NCBI RefSeq assembly: GCF_002294985.1
Contig: NZ_NSGE01000002.1
Coordinates: forward strand, 372,001-436,000
Direction of reading: 5' to 3'
DNA: 64,000 nt
Origin: Mesorhizobium sp. WSM3862
GTDB taxonomy: Bacteria; Pseudomonadota; Alphaproteobacteria; Rhizobiales; Rhizobiaceae
The notes under the pieces are model-generated. The model ran no database searches. It saw only the letters and a list, made by a program, of their open reading frames with translations, and was not told the origin of the DNA. Made by a program: the position numbers and the translations under genes. Within the stretch, counting starts at the first letter, position 1; each line of letters opens with the position of its first letter. Below, one piece after another: positions 51,990-61,993 of the stretch.

Positions 51990-52922
51990 ATGACCAGTCC
52001 GGCAAGTCCGTCGCAAACCCGGGCTCTCATCATCGAGCGTCTCGTCGGTGACAGCGGCGAGGCTGCGCAGGTGATCGGCGTCGGCCGCGGCATGGCCGAG
52101 CGCTCGCTGCCGCTGCTGCAGAAAGCCCTTGGAGAGCTTGGCGCGCCGGTCACCGTCGACCTGCAAGCCGTCGAGGTGGGGCGTGTCCCCGATGCGCGTA
52201 TGCGCGCCGGCGAAACCTTCGCCATGACTATCGTTCCTTCGCCGACCTCGGCCGACGCCATGACGCTCGTCTTGGACGCGCCGGCGATCGCCGTCATGGT
52301 CCAGGCGCTGTTCGGCGGCGATCCGGACCAGCCGGTGGCGCCGATCGAGCGCGACCTGTCACAGATCGAGACCGACGTCGCCACCACCGTCTTCCAAGAG
52401 GTCGCGATGGCGCTGAACGGATCGGGCCGGCGTTCTCTCGAACTGCGCCAGCCTGTCCCGAGGGCGATGTCCGGCAACGAGGCGAAACGGCGCGTGCTGC
52501 GCGACGGGGCGGCGGTTCGCATCATCTATGGCATCTCGACGCCGACCGACACCGGCACGGTGACGGTGATGATCCCGCAGCGAATCCTTTTGGCGACCCG
52601 CGGCGCCACCGCCGATCACGGCGGCGACCAGACGACGGAATTCGACTGGCGAGCCCGCTTCTCGGAGGAAGTGATGCGCTCGGCCGTGCGGCTCGAGGCC
52701 ACCATGCCGCTCGCCCGGCTGTCGCTTGGCGATCTCGCCGCCTTCCAGCCCGGACAGGTGATCGAGTTCGAGGAAGATGCGCAGCTGCAGGCAAAGCTCA
52801 GCGCGCGCGACAAGACGCTGTTTGTCTGCGAGTTCGGCAAGCTCGGACAGAACTACACGGTCCGCATCCGGCATCCCCACGATGGCGGGCAGGATTTCAT
52901 CGACGGATTGGTGCCGGGCTGA
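51990..52922 (+). CDS. fliM: Flagellar motor switch protein FliM
   Basis: A 310-residue C-ring protein. The central CheC-like domain (~40-225) is weakly conserved; the C-terminal SpoA domain (~235-305) reads VRLEATMPLARLSLGDLAAF, QPGQVIEFEEDAQLQAKLSA and VCEFGKLGQNYTVRIRHPHD. The usual N-terminal CheY-binding LSQxEIDxLL motif is not seen, as in some rhizobial FliM proteins. It follows motA by 34 nt. Confidence 0.9.
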   Translation: MTSPASPSQTRALIIERLVGDSGEAAQVIGVGRGMAERSLPLLQKALGELGAPVTVDLQAVEVGRVPDARMRAGETFAMTIVPSPTSADAMTLVLDAPAIAVMVQALFGGDPDQPVAPIERDLSQIETDVATTVFQEVAMALNGSGRRSLELRQPVPRAMSGNEAKRRVLRDGAAVRIIYGISTPTDTGTVTVMIPQRILLATRGATADHGGDQTTEFDWRARFSEEVMRSAVRLEATMPLARLSLGDLAAFQPGQVIEFEEDAQLQAKLSARDKTLFVCEFGKLGQNYTVRIRHPHDGGQDFIDGLVPG

Positions 52923-52952
52923 GGCCTGGCTTGGGATTATTGGAGACGAGGC

Positions 52953-53339
52953 ATGGCAAAGACCAACTTGGAAGCCGAACCCGAAGCCGACCAGCCGGAC
53001 GAGCAGCTCGACCGCGCCATCGAGGAATTGCGCGGCGTGCTGCGGGAGGAGGAGAACCGCCCCGAAGCCGCCCTGCAGGCCGGCGCCAATTCCTCGATCA
53101 TCATGACGATCCCGGTCGATGTGCAGATCATTCTGGGCAGCACCGAAATGCCGGTCTCGGAGCTGATGGCGCTGCAGAAGGGCTCGACGGTAGCGCTCAA
53201 CCGCCGCATAGGCGAGCCGGTCGACGTGGTGGTCAACGGCCGCAGAATCGCGCGCGGCGAGATCACGGTGCTGGAACACGATCCGACGCGCTTCGGCATC
53301 AGGCTTACCGAAATCAACGCTGCTACCAAGAGCGCCTGA
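52953..53339 (+). CDS. fliN: Flagellar motor switch protein FliN
   Basis: A 128-residue C-ring protein. After a charged N-terminal region, the SpoA domain is complete: [60 protein letters not shown]. It forms the lower C ring with FliM. It follows fliM by 30 nt with a GGAGACGAGG ribosome site. Confidence 0.95.
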   Translation: MAKTNLEAEPEADQPDEQLDRAIEELRGVLREEENRPEAALQAGANSSIIMTIPVDVQIILGSTEMPVSELMALQKGSTVALNRRIGEPVDVVVNGRRIARGEITVLEHDPTRFGIRLTEINAATKSA

Positions 53340-53382
53340 GCATGGACGGCGAGAGCATTCACCGGCAGCGGAGCCAGGCCCA

Positions 53383-54399
53383 ATGACGTCGTTGACGCTG
53401 ACGCGCCCGCAAAAGGCCGCCGCCATCCTGGTGGCGATGGGCAAGCCCTCGGCCAGCCGGCTGCTCAAATTCTTCAAGCAGGAGGAGCTGAAGGCGTTGA
53501 TCGAGGGCGCGCGGCTGCTGCGAACCATTCCGCAAACCGATCTGGAGCGCATCGTTGCGGAATTCGAGGCCGAGTTCACCGAGGGCGCAGGCCTGCTGGA
53601 TTCGGCGGACCGGATGGACACGATCCTCAACGAATCGCTGTCGCCGGAGGAAATGAGCGCCATCATGGGCGAGAAGAAGTTCGAGCCCGCTCCTGAGGGA
53701 CCGCCGCCGATCTGGCCGGATCTGGAAAAGCTCGAGCCGACGCGCCTGGGCACCTTCCTCGCCGGCGAACACCCGCAAACGTCCGCCATGGTGCTGTCGA
53801 AGCTTGCGCCGCAGACCGCGGCCAATGTGCTGCTGACGATGGAAAAGCCGATACGCAGCCAGATCATCAAGCGCATGGTGACGATGGCCAACATTCCGGA
53901 AGCGGCAGCCAGGATCGTCGAGAACCAGTTGCGCGCCAGCGTGCTTTCGCAAAAAGCGACCAGGGACACCTCGGTGGGCCAGGAGCGCGTCGCCAGCGTG
54001 CTCAACGAGATGGCCAAGCCCGAGCTCGACGAACTCATGCAGGACCTGGAGGAAGCCGGCACGCCCGATCTGGCCGGGGTCAGGTCGCGGCTGTTTGCCT
54101 TCGACGACTTGCCGCTGCTCGCCCAGAAGGCGCGCGTGCTTCTGTTCGACGGACTGTCGACGGAGCTCGTCACACTGGCTTTGCGCGGCGCGCCGGCGGA
54201 GCTTATCGAATCCGTGCTGTCGGCGATCGGCGCACGCTCGCGCCGCATGATCGAATCCGAGCTCGGACAGGGATCGGAAGGTATCGCGCTGGCCGACATC
54301 ATGGCGGCGCGAAAGACGATCGCCGTGGCGACCATTCGTCTCTCGCGGCAGGGAGCATTCGAGCTTCCCTCGATGCAGACCACTGCCGAAGCCGCCTGA
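53383..54399 (+). CDS. fliG: Flagellar motor switch protein FliG
   Basis: A 338-residue rotor protein with N, middle and C domains. The middle domain carries the EHPQ motif as LAGEHPQTSAMVLSKLAPQT. The C domain has the charged torque helix (FAFDDLPLLAQKARVLLFDG) and LRGAPAELIESVLSAIGARS. FliG binds FliF and the MotA stator. It follows fliN by 43 nt. Confidence 0.95.
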   Translation: MTSLTLTRPQKAAAILVAMGKPSASRLLKFFKQEELKALIEGARLLRTIPQTDLERIVAEFEAEFTEGAGLLDSADRMDTILNESLSPEEMSAIMGEKKFEPAPEGPPPIWPDLEKLEPTRLGTFLAGEHPQTSAMVLSKLAPQTAANVLLTMEKPIRSQIIKRMVTMANIPEAAARIVENQLRASVLSQKATRDTSVGQERVASVLNEMAKPELDELMQDLEEAGTPDLAGVRSRLFAFDDLPLLAQKARVLLFDGLSTELVTLALRGAPAELIESVLSAIGARSRRMIESELGQGSEGIALADIMAARKTIAVATIRLSRQGAFELPSMQTTAEAA

Positions 54400-54423
54400 C
54401 GATAGTAATGCGGTCAGGGCATC

Positions 54424-55506
54424 ATGGCTGAGGCGGTCGACAAGGATTCCAAAACCGAGGAAGCCACAGAAAAGAAGATCCGCGACACGATCGAGCAGGG
54501 CAAGCTGCCTCACTCGCGCGAGACGGCGATCTTTGCTTCCTTCCTCGCCATACTGGTGTTCAGCGTCTTTTACGCCAAGGACGCCATCGTCAATCTCGGC
54601 ATGTTCCTCGCCATGTTCCTGGAAAAGCCGGAAGCTTGGCCGATGGACACCGAGACCGACGTCATCGAGCTCTACAAGACCGTGCTGTTCGAAATCGGTC
54701 GCGCCGTCGTCAGCCTGCTGGTGCTGCTGGTGGTCGCCGGCGTCGGCGCTTCGGTGTTCCAGAACATCCCGCAATTCGTCGGCGATCGGATCCGGCCGCA
54801 GCTGTCGCGCATTTCGATCGCCAAGGGCTGGAGCCGCCTGTTCGGCGTGCAGGGCTTTGTCGAATTCGCGAAGTCGCTGGCCAAGCTTGTCTTCGCCATC
54901 GCCGTGCTGGCCTTCACGCTGTCGGAAGATCACCGCAGGCTGCTCGCCGGCATGATCACCAACCCGGTGTCGTTCGGCATGGTCATCCGCGGCATCTTCG
55001 TCGACATATTAGTGGCGATCGTCTTCGTCATGGGGGTGATCGCGGTCGCCGACATCGTCTGGTCGCGCTTCCACTGGCGGCGCGACTTGCGCATGACCAA
55101 GCAGGAAGTGAAAGACGAGCTGAAGCAGTCGGAAGGCGATCCGATCGTGAAGTCGCGCCTGCGCTCGCTGGCGCGTGACCGGGCGCGGCGGCGCATGATG
55201 ACGGCGGTGCCGCGCGCGACGCTCGTCATCGCCAATCCGACCCACTATTCCATCGCGCTGAAATATGTGCGCGAAGAGGACTCCGCTCCGCTGGTGCTCG
55301 CCAAGGGCCAGGATCTGGTGGCGCTGAAAATCCGCGAGATCGCGAGAGAGAACAACATTCCGATCTTCGAGGACGTGGCGCTTGCCCGCTCCATGTACAA
55401 GCAAGTTTCAGTTGATAGCGTGATCCCGTCGCAATTCTACCAGGCCGTCGCCGAATTGGTGCGGATCGTCTACTCGAAGAAGGCCGAGCGAAAAGTAACC
55501 CAATGA
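54424..55506 (+). CDS. flhB: Flagellar export switch protein FlhB
   Basis: A 360-residue protein. Four membrane helices (~32-210) are followed by a cytoplasmic domain with the autocleavage NPTH motif in LVIANPTHYSIALKYVREED. Cleavage between N and P changes export from hook to filament proteins once FliK signals hook completion. The N-terminal TEEATEKKIRDTIEQGKLPH is family-typical. It follows fliG by 24 nt. Confidence 0.96.
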   Translation: MAEAVDKDSKTEEATEKKIRDTIEQGKLPHSRETAIFASFLAILVFSVFYAKDAIVNLGMFLAMFLEKPEAWPMDTETDVIELYKTVLFEIGRAVVSLLVLLVVAGVGASVFQNIPQFVGDRIRPQLSRISIAKGWSRLFGVQGFVEFAKSLAKLVFAIAVLAFTLSEDHRRLLAGMITNPVSFGMVIRGIFVDILVAIVFVMGVIAVADIVWSRFHWRRDLRMTKQEVKDELKQSEGDPIVKSRLRSLARDRARRRMMTAVPRATLVIANPTHYSIALKYVREEDSAPLVLAKGQDLVALKIREIARENNIPIFEDVALARSMYKQVSVDSVIPSQFYQAVAELVRIVYSKKAERKVTQ

Positions 55507-55525
55507 TCGGACGCTGTTTCTATCC

Positions 55526-55963
55526 ATGAACCGGCAACCACACGCCAATTCACGCGAGCAGATCGTCGCCAATGCCATCCAGGACGTGGTGGGCGAGCTG
55601 CGCCTGATCGAGGTCGCGGATTATATCGCCTTTATCCGGCTGGAGCATTTCGCCTGCCTGTCGGACCTGGTGGACTCGGCTGCGGAGCTCTATTTCCAGC
55701 CGGGCACGCTCAGGCTCGGTCATGGCGGCGAAGCGCATGTCGACTGGAGCGGCAGCCCGCGCATCGTGCTCGATCTCGAGCTTCGGCCGCGCGGCGTAAC
55801 CGTCTATTTCCAGCTGATGCTGACCGGGCAGGGCACGTCCGTGATCGTCAATTACGTCTCTTTCGAGAAGCCCGGCGAGACGCCGGAGCACAACACCGCC
55901 CTGCTCGAGGACGCGATCGACGAGGCGCGCATCCGGAGGACCGAGCCGCTCGCTTTTCCCTGA
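55526..55963 (+). CDS. Unnamed conserved protein downstream of flhB
   Basis: A 145-residue soluble protein of mixed helix and strand (ANAIQDVVGELRLIEVADYI, LVDSAAELYFQPGTLRLGHG, IVLDLELRPRGVTVYFQLML). No signal peptide, membrane segment or known motif was recognised. It lies 19 nt after flhB in the motA operon, where rhizobial clusters have an unnamed gene, and converges with visR. No Shine-Dalgarno is obvious before the ATG, so translation may depend on coupling to flhB. Confidence 0.75.
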   Translation: MNRQPHANSREQIVANAIQDVVGELRLIEVADYIAFIRLEHFACLSDLVDSAAELYFQPGTLRLGHGGEAHVDWSGSPRIVLDLELRPRGVTVYFQLMLTGQGTSVIVNYVSFEKPGETPEHNTALLEDAIDEARIRRTEPLAFP

Positions 55964-55998
55964 CGATGTTTCAGGTCTCGGCGCCTGGCCTGGGCGAG

Positions 55999-56769
55999 CT
56001 ACTCGATCAGACCAAGCCGCAGCGCCTTCGCGACCGCCTGGTTGCGGTTGACAGCGTTGAGCTTCTGCGTCGACTGGGTGAGATACTGGTTGGCGGTGTG
56101 CACCGACAGTTTCAGGAGCTTCGCGATCTCCTCGCTGGTGTTGCCGTTGGCGGTCAGCTTCAGGCATTCGAGTTCGCGCTTGGAAATGGCGCGAGTCCTG
56201 CCGGTTTCGCTTGGACGGATGCGGGCGACCGACGCAAACAGGGCAAAGCAGCGCGCGTGGATTTCAAAGAGCGTGTCGTCCGAAAGGGTCATGTCCGGCC
56301 CCTGGAAGACGAGTAGCCCGCACTGGCCGCGCTCCGCATGCACCGGAAAGGCGATGCCGTCGGTGCCGGGCGCCAGCGGCGCGGTCGGTTCGGACCATGC
56401 CAGGCTTTCAAACCTCTGCCGCGAGCCGGCCATGCCGCTGTCGGCCCACCAGCGCGGCGTCGTCGAGATGCGGCTGTGCCGCACCATTTCCTCGCCGCTG
56501 GCGCCCGAGATGAATTTGGTGGTGAGGCCGGTCGACGGATAATCGGAATCGAAGCAGGCGACCAGGCGCGCTCGCTCCAGCGAGGGGCTGACGAAGAACA
56601 GTCCGAAACCAGAAGCGTTGATATCGACCGCGATCCAGCGGCAGCGGCGCACGGCGTCCGGAATGGTCACCGCGTGATGCGTCTCCGATCCGAGCGAGAA
56701 GGCGCCGAACGGATTGCGCTGCTCGTTGAAAAGGGCGGCAGCGGCCTCTTTGATCTGTGCGTGCTTCAA
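55999..56769 (-). CDS. visR: LuxR-type master regulator of flagellar genes VisR
   Basis: A 256-residue regulator with a ligand-binding-like N-terminal domain (~30-180) and a C-terminal LuxR helix-turn-helix (~190-256): ISKRELECLKLTANGNTSEE, IAKLLKLSVHTANQYLTQST, QKLNAVNRNQAVAKALRLGL. VisN and VisR form a heteromer at the top of the rhizobial flagellar hierarchy. The start is TTG at 56767-56769, overlapping the visN stop as TTGA, so equal synthesis through coupling is likely. Larger frames upstream overlap visN and are not coding. Confidence 0.94.
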   Translation of the reverse strand: MKHAQIKEAAAALFNEQRNPFGAFSLGSETHHAVTIPDAVRRCRWIAVDINASGFGLFFVSPSLERARLVACFDSDYPSTGLTTKFISGASGEEMVRHSRISTTPRWWADSGMAGSRQRFESLAWSEPTAPLAPGTDGIAFPVHAERGQCGLLVFQGPDMTLSDDTLFEIHARCFALFASVARIRPSETGRTRAISKRELECLKLTANGNTSEEIAKLLKLSVHTANQYLTQSTQKLNAVNRNQAVAKALRLGLIE

Positions 56770-57476
56770 ATGATGCCGCTCCTGATCGCGGTCGCAATCG
56801 CCATCGCCCGGTTCGAGGCCGCGAATTTCTGGATGGCATGCGTGATGTAGCTGTTGACGGTATTCGACGAGACGCCAAGGATGAGGGCCACCTCGTCGGT
56901 GGTCTTGCCCTCCGATACCCAGAACAGGCATTCGCGCTCGCGGTCCGACAGCGGATCCTGCATGGATGCCGCGGCGATCAATTGCGGGATGCTGGATAGC
57001 GCGTAGCAGCATTTCAGCTGCGCCTTCATCAGGGCCGTAAGGTCGATCTTGCCGGGCTCGGCGGCGGAAAACAGCACGAAAAGACGCTGGCGGCCGACAT
57101 TGAGCCTGAGCGAATAGATCTCGGCGTGGCCGAGCACATCGAGCAGACGCGCTTCCTCGCCGCTCAGTAGCGCGCCCGCGTCGGGCGCATGCGCCGCGAC
57201 CAATGGCTTGGGGCGCACGCCCGGCGCTGCCGTCAGCGGGCCGAGCGCGAGATTGGCAATCAGCCGCTTGCCGATCAACTCGATGGCGTCGAAAATCCAG
57301 TTCGACGACACGATACGCGCGTCGTTTCGATCCTGATCGTGCACCATGGCGACCAACATATAGCTGTCGGCGCCGATATCGGCTGAAAGCTGCATGAAGA
57401 AACTGGTGAGATCGCCGCGCGACGCCAGGCGCGAGCCTGAAGCGTCGGATTGAAGAAGCGCGGCGGGACTGCTCAT
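56766..57476 (-). CDS. visN: LuxR-type master regulator of flagellar genes VisN
   Basis: A 236-residue partner of VisR. N-terminal sensing region (FFMQLSADIGADSYMLVAMV, ARIVSSNWIFDAIELIGKRL) and C-terminal HTH (LSDRERECLFWVSEGKTTDE, VALILGVSSNTVNSYITHAI). The ATG at 57474-57476 gives MSSPAALLQSD, the expected start. Upstream lies a promoter-like pair at 57707-57735 and a leader of more than 200 nt. In Sinorhizobium, visNR expression responds to nutrient and quorum signals. Confidence 0.93.
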   Translation of the reverse strand: MSSPAALLQSDASGSRLASRGDLTSFFMQLSADIGADSYMLVAMVHDQDRNDARIVSSNWIFDAIELIGKRLIANLALGPLTAAPGVRPKPLVAAHAPDAGALLSGEEARLLDVLGHAEIYSLRLNVGRQRLFVLFSAAEPGKIDLTALMKAQLKCCYALSSIPQLIAAASMQDPLSDRERECLFWVSEGKTTDEVALILGVSSNTVNSYITHAIQKFAASNRAMAIATAIRSGII

Positions 57477-57890
57477 TTTGATATTCTGACCGGAATCGAT
57501 CCTTGCGCCCGGTGCTGGCATTGGCCAGCGCTCGGACCCGAAACGCGTCACGTTTACGAAGACACACTCACGGGCGCGCACAGCGCCCAACCGAGCCGAA
57601 TCCTTACAGGGAACGCGAAGCCGTCCGCGTCTGGTGCCGGCAGGACGCCGGAACTTGAGACTTTGGGTGGTCGCCGCGCCCCCCGTGGACCGGCTGATTC
57701 GGGTCTAATCTACCCGCAGATGAATCCGACATCAAACGCGATTTGACAAAATCGAATCCGCTGGACTCGTGTTGCGACTCAGCTGCTGCTCATCGCGTTG
57801 CTTGGGGGTGGCTTCAGAGCTGCATCGAGCCGATGATTTCCCGGTGACGTCCGTTGCAGGCGGAAGCGCGTCCTTTCAATCAGATATGGC
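57477..57890. other. 414-nt intergenic region upstream of visN
   Basis: No gene is convincing here. On the minus strand it should carry the visN promoter and leader, and it also holds the 3' flank of the upstream deacetylase-like gene. No copy of the flagellar CAAG-N9-YTA box occurs, which agrees with visNR standing above that regulon. AT-rich sequence is confined to about 57700-57760. Confidence 0.5.
57707..57735 (-). promoter_or_regulatory. Candidate promoter of visNR
   Basis: On the minus strand TTGATG (57730-57735) and TAGATT (57707-57712) are 17 nt apart. Transcription would begin near 57700, leaving a leader of about 220 nt before the visN ATG. Confidence 0.4.
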
Positions 57891-58922
57891 TCAGCGGTCC
57901 TCGAAGCCGGTCAGCACGCCGACGGCGTTGATGCCGATTTCCTCAACCGCGTAGCCGCCTTCCATGACGAACAGCGTCGGCAGGCCGAGCTTGGCGATGC
58001 GCCGGCCGATCTTGGGATAGTCTTCGCTCTTCAGCTTGAACTGGCTGATCGGATCCTTCTCGAAGGTGTCGACGCCGAGCGAGACCACGACCACGTCCGG
58101 CGCATAGGCGGCAAGCTTGGTGCAGGCGTCTTCCAGCGCCGCGTTCCAGCCGCCCCAGTCGGTGCCGAAGGGCATCGGGTAGTTGACGTTGAAGCCTTCG
58201 CCTTCATCCTCGCCGCGCTCGTCGGCATGGCCGAGGAAGAAGGGGTACTCGACCATCGGATCGCCATGCAGGTTGAGCACCTGGACGTCGCCGCGGCGAT
58301 AGAAAATCTCCTGCGTGCCATTGCCGTGGTGGTAATCGACATCGAGGATCGAGACGCGGCTTGCGCCCTGGTCGCGGAACCGTTGCGCGACGACGGCGGC
58401 GTTATTGATGAAGCAGTAGCCGCCCATGAAGGCCGCGCCGGCATGGTGGCCGGGCGGGCGGCAGAGCGCGAAGGCGGTCCGCTCGCCGCCCTTGACCAGA
58501 GCGGCCGCCGTCAGCGCGACGTCATAGGATGACTTGATCGCTTTCCATGTGCCTTCGACGAAGGTGGCGCCGGCGTCGAAGGAATAATAGCCGAGCAGGG
58601 CGTCAATGCGCTTCGGCGGGACATCGCCGCGCAGGCCGCGCGTCGGCCAGGTGAAGCCCATCGCCGAGCCCTTGAAGCCGGCGGCGACCCATTCCGGCCA
58701 AACCGTCGGCAGGAAATCGATGTAGTGCGCTTCATGCACGCGCTTGGCGGCGGCAAGGTCGTGCTCGACCGGCCCGATGATCGGCCCCAGCTTCTCGCTT
58801 TCCACCCTTGCCTTGATGAATTCGGCCCGCGAGGGCTTCTCGAAACCCGGCACGATCGCCGAGGTGACCAGTTCCATCTGGCCGGCGTGACCGGCGTGAA
58901 GCGGCGAAAAAACTGTCTTCAT
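57891..58922 (-). CDS. Histone-deacetylase-family acetylpolyamine amidohydrolase
   Basis: A 343-residue zinc hydrolase of the HDAC/AphA fold. The tandem catalytic histidines are in CRPPGHHAGAAFMGGYCFIN, zinc ligands in ILDVDYHHGNGTQEIFY and VVVSLGVDTFEKDP, and the C-terminal VMEGGYAVEEIG is typical. Bacterial members remove acetyl groups from acetylputrescine or other acetylated amines in the cytoplasm. The ATG at 58920-58922 (MKTVFSPLHAGH) matches the family start; a longer frame adds 15 unconserved residues. It lies between visNR and, divergently, an amidohydrolase and polyamine transporter, which supports a polyamine role. Confidence 0.92.
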   Translation of the reverse strand: MKTVFSPLHAGHAGQMELVTSAIVPGFEKPSRAEFIKARVESEKLGPIIGPVEHDLAAAKRVHEAHYIDFLPTVWPEWVAAGFKGSAMGFTWPTRGLRGDVPPKRIDALLGYYSFDAGATFVEGTWKAIKSSYDVALTAAALVKGGERTAFALCRPPGHHAGAAFMGGYCFINNAAVVAQRFRDQGASRVSILDVDYHHGNGTQEIFYRRGDVQVLNLHGDPMVEYPFFLGHADERGEDEGEGFNVNYPMPFGTDWGGWNAALEDACTKLAAYAPDVVVVSLGVDTFEKDPISQFKLKSEDYPKIGRRIAKLGLPTLFVMEGGYAVEEIGINAVGVLTGFEDR

Positions 58923-59087
58923 TTTGGGAGTTGGCTCGCTGTTCGAGTTCTGGTTACGGGGCCTCAAACAGCTTTGTGGCAGAGAGTTCCGGCGCCGCCA
59001 AGGGGCATTTCAATTTGTCGTTCGGGCCAGCATGGGACGGCTTGCCAGGCGCCAATACTCTGCTAGCCTAGGCACAAATGGGAGAAA

Positions 59088-60749
59088 ATGATGCCGCAAA
59101 CGGCCGATCTTATCGTCGAGAACGCCAGCATATTGACGATGGATCCGGATACCCCCGCCGCCCAGGCCATTGCCATCAAAGGTGATAAGATAATTGCGAT
59201 CGCAGATCGCGATAGCGTCCGCGACTGCAAAGGCCCTGCCACTCGTGTCGTCGATGCTCAGGGCGGCTCCGTCCTGCCGGGCTTCATCGAAGCGCACATG
59301 CATTTGTTCGGCGGCGCGGCCGAGCTCGACAATCTGCATCTGGCAGGCGTGCAGGGCTTCGACGCGCTTCGCGACGCGATCCGGGGCTTTGCGGCGAAGC
59401 GTCCGAAAGCCGGGCTGCTGCTCGGCGCCGGTGTAGACTATGCGATCCTGCCCGAGCCGGTGACCCGCCATCACCTCGACCGTATCATTCCCGACCGGCC
59501 CTTCGCCATGTCGGCCTCCGACCATCACACGATGTGGGCGAACACCAAGGCGCTGGAAGAGGCCGGCCTGCTGCATGGCAAGCAGGTGGGACCAGGCAAC
59601 GAAATCGTCATGGACGCGGACGGGCTTGCCGCCGGCGAGTTGCGCGAAGGCGAGGCGTTCGGTCCCGTGCTCGACCATTTCGGCGCGAACCGGACACGGC
59701 TCGGCCTCGAAGGTGCCGAGCCGGATCCCTATCCGTCGGCAGCGGAGCTTGTCGCCGACCGCGACCTCATGCATCGCGGGCTTGAGTGGTGCGCAAAGCA
59801 CGGCATCACCTCGATCCAGAACATGGACGGCAACCTCTACCAGCTCGAGCTGCTCGCCGGGCTGCAAGAGGAAGGACGGCTCATCTGCCGCACCAAGATC
59901 CCGTTCCACTTCAAGAATTTCATGAAGCTGGACATGCTGGAAAAAGCCTCGCGCATGGCGGCGGCGTACAATTCCGAGTGGCTGTCGTCCGGCATGGTCA
60001 AGGTCTTCTACGACGGGGTGCTGGATTCCTGGACCGCGGTGATGGTCGACGATTATGCCGACCGTCCGGGCTGGCGCGGCGAGCCGCTTTTTTCCCCCGA
60101 GCATTTCGCCGAGGTTGCGGCCGAAGCCGACAGGCGCGGCCTGCAGATCGCCGTTCATTCGATCGGAGACGGAGCGGTGCGCGCCGTGCTCGACGGTTAC
60201 CAGGCGGCAGTGAAGAAAAACGGCAGGCGCGACAGCCGGCACCGCATCGAGCACATCGAAGTAATCACCCCGTCCGATGTGCCGCGTTTCGCCGAGTTCG
60301 GCGTGCTCGCCTCGATGCAGCCGCCGCATCCGCCGGGCGCGATGAATTTCCCGCTGGAGCCGACGATCTCGCGCATCGGCCGCGATAAGTGGCCGCTGAG
60401 CTATGCCTGGCGCACCTTGAAGAATGCCGGCGCGCGGGTCGTCTTCGCATCCGACTGGCCGGTCTCGCCGGTTGACCCGATCCTGGGCATCCAGGCGGCG
60501 GTCTTGCGCAAACCTTGGGCAGAAGGCCTGCCGGACCAGAGCTTCTCGCTGCATGAAGCGATTGCCGGCTACACGGTCGAAGGCGCTTATGCCGAGTTCA
60601 TGGAACACCGCAAGGGGCGCCTGAAGCCCGGATACCTCGCCGATATCGTGGTTTTGTCGGCCGATATCGAGAAGACGGCGCCGGAGGCGCTGCACACCGT
60701 GCGGCCGGTTACCACCATCTGTGGCGGCAAGATCACTTTCCAAGCTTAG
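59088..60749 (+). CDS. YtcJ-like metal-dependent amidohydrolase
   Basis: A 553-residue amidohydrolase_3 protein. The strand-1 metal motif is [15 protein letters not shown]; later metal ligands lie in [29 protein letters not shown] and [15 protein letters not shown]; the fold closes with [14 protein letters not shown]. Members hydrolyse cyclic amides or formyl compounds; the substrate is not known. Two adjacent ATGs (59088 and 59091) follow GGGAG; the second has better spacing. Divergent from the deacetylase-like gene and followed by transporter genes, so the set may handle an acylated amine. Confidence 0.88.
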   Translation: MMPQTADLIVENASILTMDPDTPAAQAIAIKGDKIIAIADRDSVRDCKGPATRVVDAQGGSVLPGFIEAHMHLFGGAAELDNLHLAGVQGFDALRDAIRGFAAKRPKAGLLLGAGVDYAILPEPVTRHHLDRIIPDRPFAMSASDHHTMWANTKALEEAGLLHGKQVGPGNEIVMDADGLAAGELREGEAFGPVLDHFGANRTRLGLEGAEPDPYPSAAELVADRDLMHRGLEWCAKHGITSIQNMDGNLYQLELLAGLQEEGRLICRTKIPFHFKNFMKLDMLEKASRMAAAYNSEWLSSGMVKVFYDGVLDSWTAVMVDDYADRPGWRGEPLFSPEHFAEVAAEADRRGLQIAVHSIGDGAVRAVLDGYQAAVKKNGRRDSRHRIEHIEVITPSDVPRFAEFGVLASMQPPHPPGAMNFPLEPTISRIGRDKWPLSYAWRTLKNAGARVVFASDWPVSPVDPILGIQAAVLRKPWAEGLPDQSFSLHEAIAGYTVEGAYAEFMEHRKGRLKPGYLADIVVLSADIEKTAPEALHTVRPVTTICGGKITFQA

Positions 60750-60892
60750 GATTGTCCAGGCCTGAGGCTGGCATGGGTATTGCCTTAAAAAAACGAGTAG
60801 CAGCTCCGCAGTTGCCAAGCCGGCCGGCTTATGGTGACAATCAAACAGGAACGCACCTGCCGCCAAGAGCAGGCTCTCTCAATGGGGTAATC

Positions 60893-61993
60893 GTGCCGGA
60901 ACAACCGGGTAAGAATGCGATCGAAGTTCGCGGCGTACGAAAAGTATTTGGAACCGGTGAAAACCAGGTAGCGGCTCTCGACACGGTGTCCGTCTCGATC
61001 CGCGAGAACGAGTTTTTCACGCTGCTCGGCCCGTCCGGATGCGGAAAGACGACGCTTTTGAGACTGATTGCCGGCTTCGATTTCCCAAGCGCCGGCGAAA
61101 TCATGCTGCACGGCCAGGACATCGCGCCGCTGCCGCCGTTCAAGCGACCCGTCAACACCGTCTTCCAGAGCTATGCGCTGTTCCCGCACATGACGGTGGC
61201 GCAGAACATCGGCTTCGGGCTGGAGATGCTCGGCAAGCCCAAGGGCGAAATCGAGGCACGGGTCGCTCAGATGCTGAAACTGGTCAAGATGGAGGCGCTC
61301 AAGGCGCGCCGCACCAGCCAGATATCGGGCGGCCAGCAGCAGCGCGTGGCGCTCGCCCGGGCGCTCGCGCCACAGCCGAAGGTGCTCTTGCTCGACGAGC
61401 CTTTGTCGGCGCTCGACTACAAGCTGCGCAAGGAGATGCAGATCGAACTGAAGCGTCTGCAGCACGAGACCGGCATCACCTTCATCTTCGTCACCCACGA
61501 CCAGGAAGAAGCGCTGACCATGTCCGACCGCATCGCGGTGATGTCGGCCGGCAAGATCCTCCAGGTCGGCACGCCGCGCGACATCTATGATCGCCCCGCT
61601 GAACGCTTCGTCGCCGACTTCATCGGCGAGACGAATTTCTTGGCCGGCACGGTGGTGTCGAAGAAGCCAGGGGTCGCGACGGTCAAATTCGACAGCAACG
61701 CGACGGTCGCCGCCGGCTATCCGGAGGGCTTCGATCCGACAGGCGAGGTGACGCTGGTGGTGCGCCCAGAGCATGCCGACCTGGTGCCCGATCCGGCCAA
61801 GGGCACGATCGCTGGCACGCTCTCCAACATCGTCTATTTCGGCACCGATACGCATTACCACGTGAGGCTCGACGGCGGTGAAAACTTCATCGTGCGCCAT
61901 CAGAACAGCCGCTCGTCTCCGGTGACCTACGAGACTGGCGCCGAGGTCGGCATCCAGTTCGAGGAGGGCGCCGCGCGCGTCCTGAAAGACTGA
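60893..61993 (+). CDS. potA: Spermidine/putrescine-type ABC transporter ATPase (PotA-like)
   Basis: A 366-residue ATPase. Walker [20 protein letters not shown]-loop [20 protein letters not shown], signature [18 protein letters not shown], Walker [18 protein letters not shown], switch [20 protein letters not shown], then a TOBE domain. I chose the GTG at 60893 ([15 protein letters not shown]), which follows GGGG by 5 nt; in-frame starts at 60752 and 60773 would add up to 47 residues of unconserved sequence. First gene of a pot operon, 143 nt after the amidohydrolase. Confidence 0.9.
   Translation: MPEQPGKNAIEVRGVRKVFGTGENQVAALDTVSVSIRENEFFTLLGPSGCGKTTLLRLIAGFDFPSAGEIMLHGQDIAPLPPFKRPVNTVFQSYALFPHMTVAQNIGFGLEMLGKPKGEIEARVAQMLKLVKMEALKARRTSQISGGQQQRVALARALAPQPKVLLLDEPLSALDYKLRKEMQIELKRLQHETGITFIFVTHDQEEALTMSDRIAVMSAGKILQVGTPRDIYDRPAERFVADFIGETNFLAGTVVSKKPGVATVKFDSNATVAAGYPEGFDPTGEVTLVVRPEHADLVPDPAKGTIAGTLSNIVYFGTDTHYHVRLDGGENFIVRHQNSRSSPVTYETGAEVGIQFEEGAARVLKD

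Noticed and set aside
59010..60866. Very long minus-strand open frame opposite the amidohydrolase gene
   Set aside because: It mirrors a well-supported plus-strand gene, has histidine/arginine-rich low-complexity composition and no domain. It is an antisense shadow caused by high GC content.
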